From the NCBI GenBank assembly GCA_027492795.1, contig JAPUEB010000029.1:1-64000 (forward strand): a stretch of DNA of 64,000 bases. The letters run 5' to 3'. Below, one piece after another: positions 26,178-34,666 of this stretch; within the stretch, counting starts at the first letter, position 1; the number at the start of each line of letters is the position of its first letter. Origin of the DNA: Chryseobacterium sp. GTDB lineage: Bacteria; Bacteroidota; Bacteroidia; Flavobacteriales; Weeksellaceae. The notes under the pieces are model-generated. The model saw only the letters and a program-made list of their open reading frames with translations, made no database searches and had not been told where the DNA came from. The position numbers were made by a program, and so were the translations under genes.

Positions 26178-27203
26178 TTATTGAAACCACATCTGGTCGC
26201 CTTTCAACAAAAGATTTCCCTCAAAATTATTGGTAAACAAACTTCCGGTGCCCAAACCTTGCGGCATCGGATTTTTTTTCGTGAAGGTGTATTGTGCAAT
26301 CGCATTCAAGCCGATATTGCTTTCCAAAGCGGAAGTAATCCACCACCCGATTCCTAAATTTTCGGCAAGGGAAATCCACTCATCACAACCGGAAAAACCG
26401 CCAACTAAAGAAGGTTTTAAAATAATATATTGTGGTTTTATGGTTTCTAAAAGCTGTTTTTTCTCGTCAAAATCTACAATTCCGATCAATTCCTCATCCA
26501 AAGCAATCGGAGTTGGCGTTTCTGCGCACAATCTCGCCATGAGTGAATCTTCGGACTTCGGATTTCGGACTTCGGACTTCTTAATCGGCTGCTCAATCGA
26601 ATGCACTTCCAAATCCGCCAATTCCTGCAAAACAATTTTCGCTTCCTCAAAACTAAAAGCTCCGTTTGCATCCACACGGATTTCCAGTTTTTCGGCAGGA
26701 AATTTCTCTCTCAATTGTCTTAAAACTTCTTTTTCGGAAGCCCAATTCACGCCGATTTTTAGTTTAATGCAATCAAAACCCAAATCCAGTTTTTCCTGAA
26801 TTTGTTCCTGCATAAAATCGACATTTCCCATCCAAATCAGTCCGTTGATTTTTATGGAAGCCTTTCCATCGGTAAATTCACTTGGAAAATAGAGATTTTC
26901 GCCGTTTTTTAAATTTAAAATTGCCTGTTCATAACCCAACCAAATAGACGGAAAATGTTTGAGTTCTTCTTTTAAGATTTCTTCATCCAGATTGATATTT
27001 TCACAAAGCCATTTCAGTTTTTCCTCATATTCGGGAACGTCATCATAGCTCAATCCACGAAAAATCCCGCATTCTCCGATACCTTTTTTCCCATTTTCAA
27101 AAACTTCGAGAATATACGTTTCTTTGGTATTCAAAACGCCTCGCGAAGTTCCGCTGGGTCGTTTGAATTCTAAAATATATTGAAAATATTGGGAAGTTTT
27201 CAT
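26178..27203 (-). CDS. menC: o-succinylbenzoate synthase, Bacteroidota type
   Basis: A 341-residue enolase-superfamily enzyme that dehydrates SHCHC to o-succinylbenzoate in menaquinone synthesis, the respiratory quinone pathway of flavobacteria. The KxK motif is in CIKLKIG (Lys147, Lys149), metal ligands are Asp178 (RVDANGAF), Glu204 (SIEQP) and Asp236 (ALDEE), and Lys263 is in LKPSLVGG. The ending PQGLGTGSLFTNNF is typical of Bacteroidota MenC; a dipeptide epimerase is the alternative. Residues about 208-220 (KSEVRNPKSEDS) come from a 7-bp tandem repeat inserted in frame in the loop after SIEQPIKK, not far from the active site. Confidence 0.82.
   Translation of the reverse strand: MKTSQYFQYILEFKRPSGTSRGVLNTKETYILEVFENGKKGIGECGIFRGLSYDDVPEYEEKLKWLCENINLDEEILKEELKHFPSIWLGYEQAILNLKNGENLYFPSEFTDGKASIKINGLIWMGNVDFMQEQIQEKLDLGFDCIKLKIGVNWASEKEVLRQLREKFPAEKLEIRVDANGAFSFEEAKIVLQELADLEVHSIEQPIKKSEVRNPKSEDSLMARLCAETPTPIALDEELIGIVDFDEKKQLLETIKPQYIILKPSLVGGFSGCDEWISLAENLGIGWWITSALESNIGLNAIAQYTFTKKNPMPQGLGTGSLFTNNFEGNLLLKGDQMWFQ
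26548..26580. repeat. 7-bp tandem repeat inside menC
   Basis: TCGGACT/TCGGATT heptamers, about four and a half copies, lie within the coding frame of menC on the minus strand. The repeat resembles the intergenic arrays of this window in period and style. Confidence 0.8.
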
Positions 27204-27207
27204 AAGG

Positions 27208-27696
27208 CTATTTTTCTTTGTTTAGTAATTCTTCCAAAGAATCATAAACTACTAATAAATCTTCTTTTTGTGGATTTTTTTGATGAAATATCAATGATGT
27301 ATAAAATAATACCTCATCAATTTTTATAACATTGTCAATTTTATCAACCTCATTTTTTGAATCGCTGAATTGATACCATCTATTAAAAGTGTTAAAACGC
27401 TTAAGTTCTTTTTTATCAAAATAGGAACAAAAATAAATGATTGAGTTTTTCCTTTCTAATAGAAAATTAGTAATAATTTCGCTAATTGTAGCAGAAACCC
27501 CTAAATCTAAAGGCTCATTAATTGTAGAAACTTTTGCAATTACAATCTGGAAAATAGTGTTGAAATCATTTCGATTAGTAACAGAGTTAAAAGTTTCATC
27601 TTTAGAAAGCTTTATAATATAAGAAATACCATTTTTGGTAGAAAAATGGTATTCATAATCTTTATCAATTTTAAAGTATTTATAAGGCTTTCTCAA
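27208..27696 (-). CDS. DUF6169-like protein of unknown function
   Basis: A 162-residue soluble protein. The start is a TTG at 27696 that lies inside the end of the upstream 51-codon gene (17-bp overlap), which points to translational coupling. The order of strands and helices (ISYIIKLSKDETF ... VFQ-like NTIFQIVIAK ... SIIYFCSYFDKKELKRFNTFNRWYQ) resembles the DUF6169 family, recalled rather than searched. Family members often stand next to a short partner gene. It precedes menC by 4 bp. Confidence 0.7.
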   Translation of the reverse strand: MRKPYKYFKIDKDYEYHFSTKNGISYIIKLSKDETFNSVTNRNDFNTIFQIVIAKVSTINEPLDLGVSATISEIITNFLLERKNSIIYFCSYFDKKELKRFNTFNRWYQFSDSKNEVDKIDNVIKIDEVLFYTSLIFHQKNPQKEDLLVVYDSLEELLNKEK

Positions 27697-27835
27697 CTTT
27701 AGAACCTTTTTTCACAAGTTCTTTTGAAGCAAGTTGCTTTTCCAAATCTTTCCGTAAAGATTCCTGCTTTTCAAGAGCCTTTTTAATAATTTTTATCGCC
27801 TCTTCACGAGTAACTTTTATAGGATTGTCTTTCAT
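27680..27835 (-). CDS. 51-residue basic helical protein paired with DUF6169-like gene
   Basis: A short frame from ATG at 27835 reads MKDNPIKVTREEAIKIIKKA and continues as a Lys/Glu-rich amphipathic helix to a TAA at 27680. It overlaps the TTG start of the next gene by 17 bp. Overlapping small-large gene pairs of this form are typical of toxin-antitoxin or subunit pairs. No family is recognised. Confidence 0.6.
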   Translation of the reverse strand: MKDNPIKVTREEAIKIIKKALEKQESLRKDLEKQLASKELVKKGSKVEKAL

Positions 27836-27870
27836 AAAATTGCAAATTTAATTAAAAATAAACATACAAA

Positions 27871-27924
27871 AACTCTGCCTCTCTCAACCTCATCCTCATC
27901 CTTTACCTCATCCTCTACCTCACC
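27871..27924. repeat. degenerate 6-7 bp tandem repeat after fbp
   Basis: CCTCATC/CCTTTAC/CCTCTAC-type units run directly up to the stop codon of fbp (25927 on the minus strand lies at the border, 27925-27927). Same style as the arrays at 71, 41320 and 45272. Confidence 0.7.
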
Positions 27925-28944
27925 CTAATCCTTTATCGCGTCCATCCTCATAAATTCCTCCGCTTTTTCCACCATTTCCTTGCTTCCGCAGAAAAACGGA
28001 ACTCTTTGGTGCAATTCTGTTGGTTCAATTTCCAAAATTCTTGTAAAACCGTCAGAAGCTTTTCCACCAGCTTGTTCAGCCAAAAATGCCATCGGATTGC
28101 ACTCGTATAAAAGACGAAGTTTTCCGTTCGGCGCGTTTGCATAAGATGGATAAATGTAAATTCCACCTTTAATCATATTTCTATGAAAATCTGAAACCAA
28201 AGAACCGATGTAGCGCGACGTGTAAGGACGATCGCCTTCCATCATTTGGCAATATTTCAGGTAATTTTTCACACCTTGAGGAAATTTGATGTAATTTCCT
28301 TCGTTGATGGAGTAAATTTTACCTTTTTCAGGATATTGCATATTTGGGTGGGAAAGATAATACGTTCCCAAACTTGGATCGAGGGTAAAACCGTTCACGC
28401 CATTTCCTGTCGTATAAACAATCATCGTGGAAGAACCATAAACAACGTAACCTGCTGCAGCCTGATTCACGCCTTTTTGTAAAAAATCTTCCAATTGAAC
28501 AGGAGTTCCCGGCTCCGTAACTCTTCTGTAAATAGAAAAAATAGTTCCCACAGAAACGTTCACATCAATATTGGAGGAACCGTCTAAAGGATCGATTAAC
28601 ACCACATATTTACTTAAATGTCCATTCGGTCCACATTTTATATCCACAAAATTATCACTTTCTTCGGAGGCGATTCCGCAAACTACTTCTCTTTGGGAGA
28701 GTGCCGTGATAAAAACTTCATTGGCAATTACGTCCAATTTTTGTTGGCTTTCACCCTGAACATTCGTTAATCCTACATTTCCTACGATATCTGCAATTCC
28801 GGCCTTGTTTACATCGCGGTTCACGACTTTGGAAGCCAATCTTATCGCACTTAAAAGACGCGAAAGTTCGCCTGTAGAATATTGAAAATCGTCCTGTTTA
28901 TCAATGATAAATTCACCTAAAGTTTGTAAAGCGTTTTCTGACAT
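27925..28944 (-). CDS. fbp: class I fructose-1,6-bisphosphatase
   Basis: A 339-residue enzyme that removes the 1-phosphate from fructose 1,6-bisphosphate in gluconeogenesis in the cytoplasm. The metal-binding motif [12 protein letters not shown] lies at about residues 116-127, Glu ligands are in IASEESDNF (about 92-100), and the substrate site includes [35 protein letters not shown] (about 260-294). Length is normal. The stop codon is followed at once by a tandem repeat. Confidence 0.96.
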   Translation of the reverse strand: MSENALQTLGEFIIDKQDDFQYSTGELSRLLSAIRLASKVVNRDVNKAGIADIVGNVGLTNVQGESQQKLDVIANEVFITALSQREVVCGIASEESDNFVDIKCGPNGHLSKYVVLIDPLDGSSNIDVNVSVGTIFSIYRRVTEPGTPVQLEDFLQKGVNQAAAGYVVYGSSTMIVYTTGNGVNGFTLDPSLGTYYLSHPNMQYPEKGKIYSINEGNYIKFPQGVKNYLKYCQMMEGDRPYTSRYIGSLVSDFHRNMIKGGIYIYPSYANAPNGKLRLLYECNPMAFLAEQAGGKASDGFTRILEIEPTELHQRVPFFCGSKEMVEKAEEFMRMDAIKD

Positions 28945-29043
28945 TTCTGTTGTTTTGAGATTTCCACAAATTTCGTGAAATTATTTCATATATCCACAGA
29001 AATGACGAACATCATAAAAAATCTGTGTTGATTTTGCAGTAAT

Positions 29044-29266
29044 TTTATCGCAAAGACCGCAACGAAATATATTAAAATGAAGAATCTGTTTCGCAAAGGC
29101 GTTTCACTTAGCCATCGTTTATTCAAAAATGCGTTTGAAAAAGAAACAGCATACCATATGTTTTGAAGAAAAACTAAAATCTCCCTATTCTTTTGCTAAG
29201 TGAAACGCCATTGCGCTCGTAAGATTTATTAATTATTAGAATTTTCTTTGCGTCTTTTGCGATAAA
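29044..29266. repeat. 223-bp nested inverted repeat, MITE-like
   Basis: Outer arms TTTATCGCAAAGACCGCAA and TTTGCGTCTTTTGCGATAAA are near-complementary; inner arms at 29092-29112 and 29195-29215 pair over 21 bases with one mismatch (core GGCGTTTCACTTAGC). No reading frame is present. The remainder of the 473-bp gap between fbp and the aspartate kinase gene (28945-29417) is AT-rich and holds no recognisable gene. Confidence 0.65.
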
Positions 29267-29417
29267 TTTTCAAGCGTTTTTTGTGAACATCCTATTTATT
29301 TCTCAAATTATTACGTTTTGCGCCCGAAAATCTCATTCTAAATTAATATTTTTGAAAATTATTTTAGTCTGTAAAAAGGTAAATATCTTTATATTTTATT
29401 GATTTTTAGAAAATTAA

Positions 29418-30656
29418 ATGAAAGTTTTTAAGTTTGGAGGGGCATCTGTGAAAGATGCAGAAAGTGTGAAAAATGTGGCGCTGGTTTTGGAAAATCAGGG
29501 CTTTGAAAACTGTTTGCTAGTAGTTTCGGCAATGGGGAAAACCACTAATGCATTGGAAAAGGCAGTAGAATTTTATTTTAAAAAAGATCAATACGAAGAA
29601 GAAATCGAAAAAGTAAAACAAAACCACATCGATATCGCAAAAGGACTTTTTTCCGAAAATCACTCCGTATTTTCCGAAATTTCTTTGTTTTTTGATGATA
29701 TTGATGCGTTTTTACGAAGAAATAAATCGCCCAATTACAATTTTGTTTACGATCAAGTGGTGAGTTGTGGCGAAATGATTTCTTCAAAAATTTTAAGCGA
29801 ATATTTGAACGAAATTCAGTTTACCAACCAATGGTTGGATGCGCGAGATTACATAAAAACCGACGATAACTACCGTGAAGGCTCTGTAAATTGGGCAAAA
29901 ACCGAGGAAAATATTTCTACTTTAAATAAAACAGTTTGTTACGTAACGCAGGGTTTTATCGGTTCGGACGATAATAATTTTACCGTAACTTTGGGAAGAG
30001 AGGGCTCGGATTATTCTGCCGCAATTTTTGCGTATTGTTTGGATGCAGATTCCATGACGATTTGGAAAGACGTTCCGGGTGTAATGACGGGAGATCCGCG
30101 GAAATTTGAAAATGTATCTCTTCTATCCAATATTTCCTACGAAGAAGCGATAGAAATGGCGTATTACGGAGCCTCTGTAATTCACCCAAAAACGCTGCAA
30201 CCATTGAAGCAGAAGCATATTCCGTTTTTTGTAAAATCTTTTTTGGAGCCGGAAAAATCGGGAACAAAAGTAAGTGTAACGGATAAAAATAAATACGAGG
30301 AATCTTATATTTTAAAGGAAAATCAAATTTTGATGCGCATTGCAACTAGGGATTTTTCCTTCATTGCGGAAGAACATTTGAGTATGATTTTCAAGGAATT
30401 GGCAAAGAATAAAATCAAGATTTCTTTGATGCAAAATTCTGCCATTTCACTAGCTTTATGTTTGGAAGATAAATACGGAAATATTGATGTTTTCAATGAA
30501 GAATTAAGTCAAAATTTCAACACAGAAGTGGTAAAAAACGTTTCGCTTTTTACGGTGAGAAATGCCGATATGAAAGACCTAAACCGTTTTTACAAAAACA
30601 AAAAAGTATTGCTGGAACAGATTTCCCGACAAACAATACAAATGGTAACCAACTGA
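29418..30656 (+). CDS. lysC: aspartate kinase
   Basis: A 412-residue amino-acid kinase that phosphorylates aspartate in the first step toward lysine, methionine, threonine and diaminopimelate. The nucleotide/substrate motif KFGGASV starts at residue 5; LGREGSDYSAAIFAYCLDADSMTIWKDVPGVMTGDP (about 192-227) carries the active-site region. A C-terminal regulatory region (about 300-412) corresponds to ACT domains, with shorter spacing than in E. coli LysC. Monofunctional: no homoserine dehydrogenase domain. It precedes the OlsF-like gene by 13 bp. The symbol follows usual naming for monofunctional aspartokinases. Confidence 0.9.
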   Translation: MKVFKFGGASVKDAESVKNVALVLENQGFENCLLVVSAMGKTTNALEKAVEFYFKKDQYEEEIEKVKQNHIDIAKGLFSENHSVFSEISLFFDDIDAFLRRNKSPNYNFVYDQVVSCGEMISSKILSEYLNEIQFTNQWLDARDYIKTDDNYREGSVNWAKTEENISTLNKTVCYVTQGFIGSDDNNFTVTLGREGSDYSAAIFAYCLDADSMTIWKDVPGVMTGDPRKFENVSLLSNISYEEAIEMAYYGASVIHPKTLQPLKQKHIPFFVKSFLEPEKSGTKVSVTDKNKYEESYILKENQILMRIATRDFSFIAEEHLSMIFKELAKNKIKISLMQNSAISLALCLEDKYGNIDVFNEELSQNFNTEVVKNVSLFTVRNADMKDLNRFYKNKKVLLEQISRQTIQMVTN

Positions 30657-30669
30657 TAACCTGAAAACT

Positions 30670-32499
30670 ATGAGCCTAATTTCGAAAGAGGATTTAATAA
30701 AAGCATCAGGACTGAAGAAAATTGGATTTCTGAAAAATCCGGTTGCAAGGGCGTTGATGAGCGTTACCAAGATTAATGAGGTTAATAAGCTCTACGACAA
30801 GCTGAAAGACAAAGAAGGCAAAGATTTTTTTGATTCTTTTGTTCGCGAAAGAGAATTGAAATACATCGTTTTCGAGGAAGATTTGGCTAAAATTCCTAAA
30901 ACTGGACCGTTTATTTTGGTTTCCAATCATCCGCTTGGTGCAATTGACGGTATTTTGATGACGAAAATTCTTTCGGAAATTCGCCCAGATTTCAAAGTGA
31001 TGGGAAATTTTCTTTTGGAGAAAATAAAGCCGATGGAACCTTACGTGATTTCGGTGAACCCATTTGAAAACAGAAAAGAAATAAGAAGCAGCGCGAGCGG
31101 AATGCGCGAAACGCTGAAACACCTTGAAAACGGCGGCTGTGTGGGAATTTTTCCCGCAGGTGAAGTTTCTAATAAGAATAATGAATTTGGTGAAATTTTA
31201 GATAAAAACTGGGAAAAACCGGCTTTGAAATTGATAAAAATGGCTAAAGTTCCAGTGGTTCCGATGTATTTTCATGCAAAAAACAGTCAGTTGTTTTACC
31301 AAATGGCGAAACTGCATCCGAATTTGCAAACCGTGATGCTTCCTGCGGAAATGATGCACAAAAGGGACAAACCCATAAGAATCCGTATCGGAAAACCGGT
31401 TTCCGTAAAAATTTTGGAGGAACAGGAAAGCATTGAGGAAATCGGAGAATTTTTGCAGAACAAAATCTATATGCTGAAATCCTATTATGAAAAGCGAAAA
31501 AGCATTCCCGAAATTCTGAAAATACCGAATCTGAAGCTGAATTTTTCATTAGGAAAAGAAGAAAACCGTATTTACAATATCATCGACGAAACGCCTACGG
31601 AAGACATCTTAAAAGAAATAGAGGAACTGCGTAAAAGCACCGACAAACTGCTATTCAAAAACGGAAATTATGAGGTTTTCTTTACCAATTACGGTGAAAT
31701 TCCGTCCATAATGCGAGAAATAGGAAGACAGCGAGAAATTACTTTTCGTGCTGTTGGTGAAGGCTCCAACCTTCCCTACGATTTGGACGAATATGATCAA
31801 TATTATCACCATCTTTTCTTGTGGGACGATGCCGCCAAAAAACTCGCCGGAGCCTACAGAATGGGACTTGGCAAAGAAATTTTGAAAAAACAGGGAATTG
31901 AAGGTTTTTACACCGCTTCTCTCTTTGAGTTCGACCAAGAACTGCATCCTTTTTTCCGAAAAGTGATTGAAATGGGACGAGCTTATATTTCACCGGAATA
32001 TCAACAAAAACCATTACCGCTTTTCCTTTTGTGGAGAGGAATTGTACACGTTTGCCTTCGCAATCCAGACCATAAATTTTTGATGGGTGGTGTAAGTATT
32101 TCTGATAAATTTTCAGAATTTTCAAAATCGTTGATGATTGAATTTATGCGTTCCCACTACTACGATTCGGCTGTTGCGCAATATATTCATCCGAAAAACG
32201 AGTTTAAAGTAAAGCTTCGCGAACGCGATAAAAATCTCTTTTTCGATGAAATGGAAAGTGACCTGAACAAGCTCGATAAAGTAATCGACGATTTGGAACC
32301 GGAATTGAGACTTCCCGTTTTAATCAAAAAATATATTAAGCAAAACGCAAAAGTAATCGCTTTCAACGTAGATCCCAATTTCAATGATGCGATTGATGGA
32401 TTAATGTACATCCGCATCAGCGAACTCCCTGAAAGCACCATAAAACCAGTTTTAGAGGAAATGAGTGAACAAATGCAGCGCGAACAGGAAAATAATTAA
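30670..32499 (+). CDS. olsF: bifunctional acyltransferase, ornithine lipid synthase (OlsF)-like
   Basis: A 609-residue protein with two acyltransferase parts. Residues about 50-270 are a PlsC-like domain with FILVSNHPLGAIDGILM as the catalytic His/Asp block and GIFPAGEVS as the glycerol-phosphate-type motif. Residues about 300-520 are a hemolysin-type GNAT domain (EVFFTNYGEIPSIMREIGRQREITFRAVGEG ... LFLWDDAAKKLAGAYRMGLGKEIL). This order is that of OlsF, which makes ornithine lipid from ornithine and two acyl-ACPs in Flavobacterium and Serratia. It acts at the inner membrane face. A lysophospholipid acyltransferase role alone would not explain the GNAT half. Confidence 0.8.
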   Translation: MSLISKEDLIKASGLKKIGFLKNPVARALMSVTKINEVNKLYDKLKDKEGKDFFDSFVRERELKYIVFEEDLAKIPKTGPFILVSNHPLGAIDGILMTKILSEIRPDFKVMGNFLLEKIKPMEPYVISVNPFENRKEIRSSASGMRETLKHLENGGCVGIFPAGEVSNKNNEFGEILDKNWEKPALKLIKMAKVPVVPMYFHAKNSQLFYQMAKLHPNLQTVMLPAEMMHKRDKPIRIRIGKPVSVKILEEQESIEEIGEFLQNKIYMLKSYYEKRKSIPEILKIPNLKLNFSLGKEENRIYNIIDETPTEDILKEIEELRKSTDKLLFKNGNYEVFFTNYGEIPSIMREIGRQREITFRAVGEGSNLPYDLDEYDQYYHHLFLWDDAAKKLAGAYRMGLGKEILKKQGIEGFYTASLFEFDQELHPFFRKVIEMGRAYISPEYQQKPLPLFLLWRGIVHVCLRNPDHKFLMGGVSISDKFSEFSKSLMIEFMRSHYYDSAVAQYIHPKNEFKVKLRERDKNLFFDEMESDLNKLDKVIDDLEPELRLPVLIKKYIKQNAKVIAFNVDPNFNDAIDGLMYIRISELPESTIKPVLEEMSEQMQREQENN

Positions 32500-32548
32500 T
32501 CTGTAAATCAGCTCATTTTCAAAAAAAGCCATTTTTTTTGCCCTAAAA

Positions 32549-32580
32549 TTTGCGAGATATAGTGAAAGATGTTATTTTTG
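32549..32580 (+). promoter_or_regulatory. promoter of tRNA-Phe
   Basis: TTTG at 32549-32552, a 20-bp spacer and TATTTTTG at 32573-32580 give a near-perfect Bacteroidota promoter 24 bp before the tRNA. Confidence 0.75.
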
Positions 32581-32604
32581 CACCACTTTAATCAACAAAG
32601 CAAT

Positions 32605-32677
<73 letters not shown>

Positions 32678-32685
32678 CTTTTATA

Positions 32686-32731
32686 AATCCTAATTCGCTA
32701 TATTACAGCAAGTTAGGATTTTTTATTTTTA
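32686..32731 (+). terminator. terminator supplied by the element to tRNA-Phe
   Basis: AATCCTAA and TTAGGATT form an 8-bp stem around a 19-base loop, followed by TTTTTATTTTT. It lies 9 bp after the tRNA, inside the element. Confidence 0.7.
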
Positions 32732-32759
32732 TTTTGTGGCTACATTTGTGGCTACATTT
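32731..32759. repeat. 29-bp direct repeat, left copy
   Basis: The sequence ATTTTGTGGCTACATTTGTG and nine more bases is identical to 38644-38672. It contains the 12-mer GTGGCTACATTT twice. Such repeats near both ends of integrative elements are often arm-type binding sites for the recombinase. Confidence 0.85.
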
Positions 32760-32784
32760 GTAAAAACGCTCCAAAAAAATTAAT

Positions 32785-33274
32785 TTCATTTTACCAAAGT
32801 TTGCCAAACATTTACCAAACCTATTTTTTTGATTTAGGGAAGTTTAGGGGTTATTTAGGGAAGTGTTTTCTTCTGAACATTTTTAACAATTCACTGAAAT
32901 TTAGTGAACATTTACTGAACATTTCGTAATGTTATTTTTTTTCAATTTACCCCAATTTACCCAACATTTACACCAGCTCATATTTTTTGTGAAATTGGTT
33001 CGCAATAGTTCGCAAAAGTTCAAATGTCCTACATTGTAATACATTTATTCAAATTAAAAATTAAAAATATCTTTTTTAAAGATGCTGACTTTTTAAGGTG
33101 TCGAACCGCCGAACCGAAATAGATTTTTCTCGATGAAAAAAAAATTTGCCGACTATTACATTACATTAATAAGATACCTTATTACATTATCTTATTACAT
33201 TATATATTTAAAGGTGTCGATAGTGTGTTGATAGTGTGCTGCACTCGGTGCTGATAGTGTGCTGAAAAAAACCG
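32785..33274. other. repeat-dense non-coding block of the element
   Basis: No gene. Successive clusters of short direct repeats: TTTACCAAA/TTTGCCAAAC (32789-32821), TTTAGGGAAG/TTTAGGGG (32832-32863), TGAACATTTA with TTCACT/AGTGAA (32874-32925), AATTTACCC (32943-32972), AGTTCGCAA (32997-33020), CTTATTACATTAT (33178-33210) and GATAGTGTGCTG (33216-33264). The pattern is that of an iteron-rich origin or a transfer or control region, next to a minus-strand gene that could encode its binding protein. Confidence 0.6.
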
Positions 33275-33970
33275 TCAAATAGAATTTCTAATTTTTACCA
33301 AAATTTCTTTTTTGCGGTCTTTTAGTTCCGACTTTTTATTTTTTGCCTTGGAAGTTTCGGCGTTGAAAATAATATTTTCGAGTGTGGTGTTTATGCCTAT
33401 TCGGAATCCTCGAAAACCTAATGATGAAAAATATTTTAGATTCCAATCGGTTTCTAATGTTATGATTATTTTATCCCAATGATAGCGAGTAAATGGTAGA
33501 TTAAAAATATTTTCGCCAATCGTTGCAAAACCAAACATTCTTGCAGTTACAAAAGCCTTATTTGTATTTACTTCTCTTTTGTTGCCAACGATAGACCTCA
33601 TCGCCAAAAACATTATCAAACATTCAATATCAAAATCTTGCTTAACGTTTTTGTAAAAATCCCAAAAAATGTCCGAGTTTATTCCAGTAAAAACCTTGCA
33701 AGTATTGTTTTTATATATTTTTTCTCCCTGCTTGAATGCAGTTTTTGAATTTCCCAATTTTACACTCCAAAATTTTGCCGAACGTTCAAATCTTTGCAAG
33801 TCGGTTTCTTCATATTCCGCCAAATCTTCTATTTTTTTGGAATGTGAGTAAATGTGAAAATATAAAACTTCATTCAAGAAATTTTGCAAAGATTTTTGTT
33901 TTGAAATTACACCCTGCAGTAATTCGATTGGAAAATTGAAGTAAAGCGTGTTTTCTTTTGTTTTAGCCAC
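33275..33970 (-). CDS. unknown protein, possible DNA-binding/replication protein of the element
   Basis: A 231-residue soluble protein. Its GTG start overlaps the stop of the nuclease gene by one base (TAGTG), so it is translationally coupled. The middle is helical and basic; a region around LPFTRYHWDKIIITLETDWNLKYFSSLGFRGFRIGI could be a winged helix; the C-terminus is very Lys-rich. No family is recognised. As last gene of the operon it ends at a block of repeats, where replication or control proteins of mobile elements often bind. This role is inference. Confidence 0.7.
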   Translation of the reverse strand: MAKTKENTLYFNFPIELLQGVISKQKSLQNFLNEVLYFHIYSHSKKIEDLAEYEETDLQRFERSAKFWSVKLGNSKTAFKQGEKIYKNNTCKVFTGINSDIFWDFYKNVKQDFDIECLIMFLAMRSIVGNKREVNTNKAFVTARMFGFATIGENIFNLPFTRYHWDKIIITLETDWNLKYFSSLGFRGFRIGINTTLENIIFNAETSKAKNKKSELKDRKKEILVKIRNSI

Positions 33971-34434
33971 TATCTCAAATTTTGAATATAATTATCAAGA
34001 AAAGTTTTGAAGTCGGAAAATTCACGAATTATTAAGTAAATTCCGCCCGCTTTTTCTATTTTGCGCTGATACTTTTTTTGGGCTTCATTTTGGTAGCGGT
34101 CTTTTGTCCATTTACATTTTACCTCAACTTTTATTGAACGCCCCGAAACCGTCAAACTTATATCAGCTTGTCCCGATGTGTTATTATTTCTGATAAAGAT
34201 AGGATTTTCGCCACCTTTGTAGGTAATTCTTCCCATACTCACTACTTTCTCCGCTTGCCAACCTCTAAAAATTGTGTAGTGAATAATGCACTTCTCTAAC
34301 TCGGTTGCGTTGTGGTCTGAATAATATTTTTTTACTGCATTTGCACCATCTCGCTTCTTCCTGAAATCAAATATCAAATTTTCCAACTGCTTCACGGTTT
34401 CGGATTTTTGATATTTATTTTTGATGGTCTGCAT
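33970..34434 (-). CDS. PD-(D/E)XK / VRR-NUC-like nuclease
   Basis: A 154-residue protein. Helices at 1-60 precede a small nuclease-like core: GQADISLTVSGRSIKVEVKCKWTKDRYQNEAQKKYQRKIEKAGGIYLIIREFSDF. The Asp of ADISL, the ExK of VEVKCK and the Gln of AQKKYQ match the motif order of VRR-NUC and Holliday-junction-type PD-(D/E)XK enzymes. It could process element DNA or act on invading DNA. Its stop overlaps the start of the 231-residue gene. Such nucleases are common cargo of small integrative elements and phages. Confidence 0.75.
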   Translation of the reverse strand: MQTIKNKYQKSETVKQLENLIFDFRKKRDGANAVKKYYSDHNATELEKCIIHYTIFRGWQAEKVVSMGRITYKGGENPIFIRNNNTSGQADISLTVSGRSIKVEVKCKWTKDRYQNEAQKKYQRKIEKAGGIYLIIREFSDFKTFLDNYIQNLR

Positions 34435-34495
34435 TGGTTAAAAAAAGTTTATCTTTGCCCTGTGTGTAGTTGCCACTATCCACAAATTTGAACAT

Positions 34496-34526
34496 TAAGG
34501 GAACGTTTCAAACGCTCCCTTTTTTG
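34496..34526 (+). terminator. hairpin between small gene and nuclease gene
   Basis: GGGAACGTTT and AAACGCTCCC form a stem with one mismatch, followed on the plus strand by TTTTTTG. It would block plus-strand transcription coming into the element genes; on the minus strand it lies in the leader of the nuclease gene. Confidence 0.6.
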
Positions 34527-34528
34527 TT

Positions 34529-34666
34529 TCAAATATTTTCTAAAAATTCGGTGGTAAGAAATCCCGATTCGTTACAAATCCCGTTATCAAACACGATACA
34601 AAAAACCTCATCAAAACTTAATTTCGTGGCTTTTGCGACTTCCAAAATAATTCTGATGATGTTCAT
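34529..34666 (-). CDS. 45-residue protein coupled to HTH gene
   Basis: A short frame reads MNIIRIILEVAKATKLSFDE and continues VFCIVFDNGICNESGFLTTEFLENI. Its ATG overlaps the stop of the HTH_17 gene (TAATG), a strong sign of translational coupling. It looks like a small folded helical protein with two Cys; no family is recognised. A hairpin follows the stop. Confidence 0.6.
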   Translation of the reverse strand: MNIIRIILEVAKATKLSFDEVFCIVFDNGICNESGFLTTEFLENI

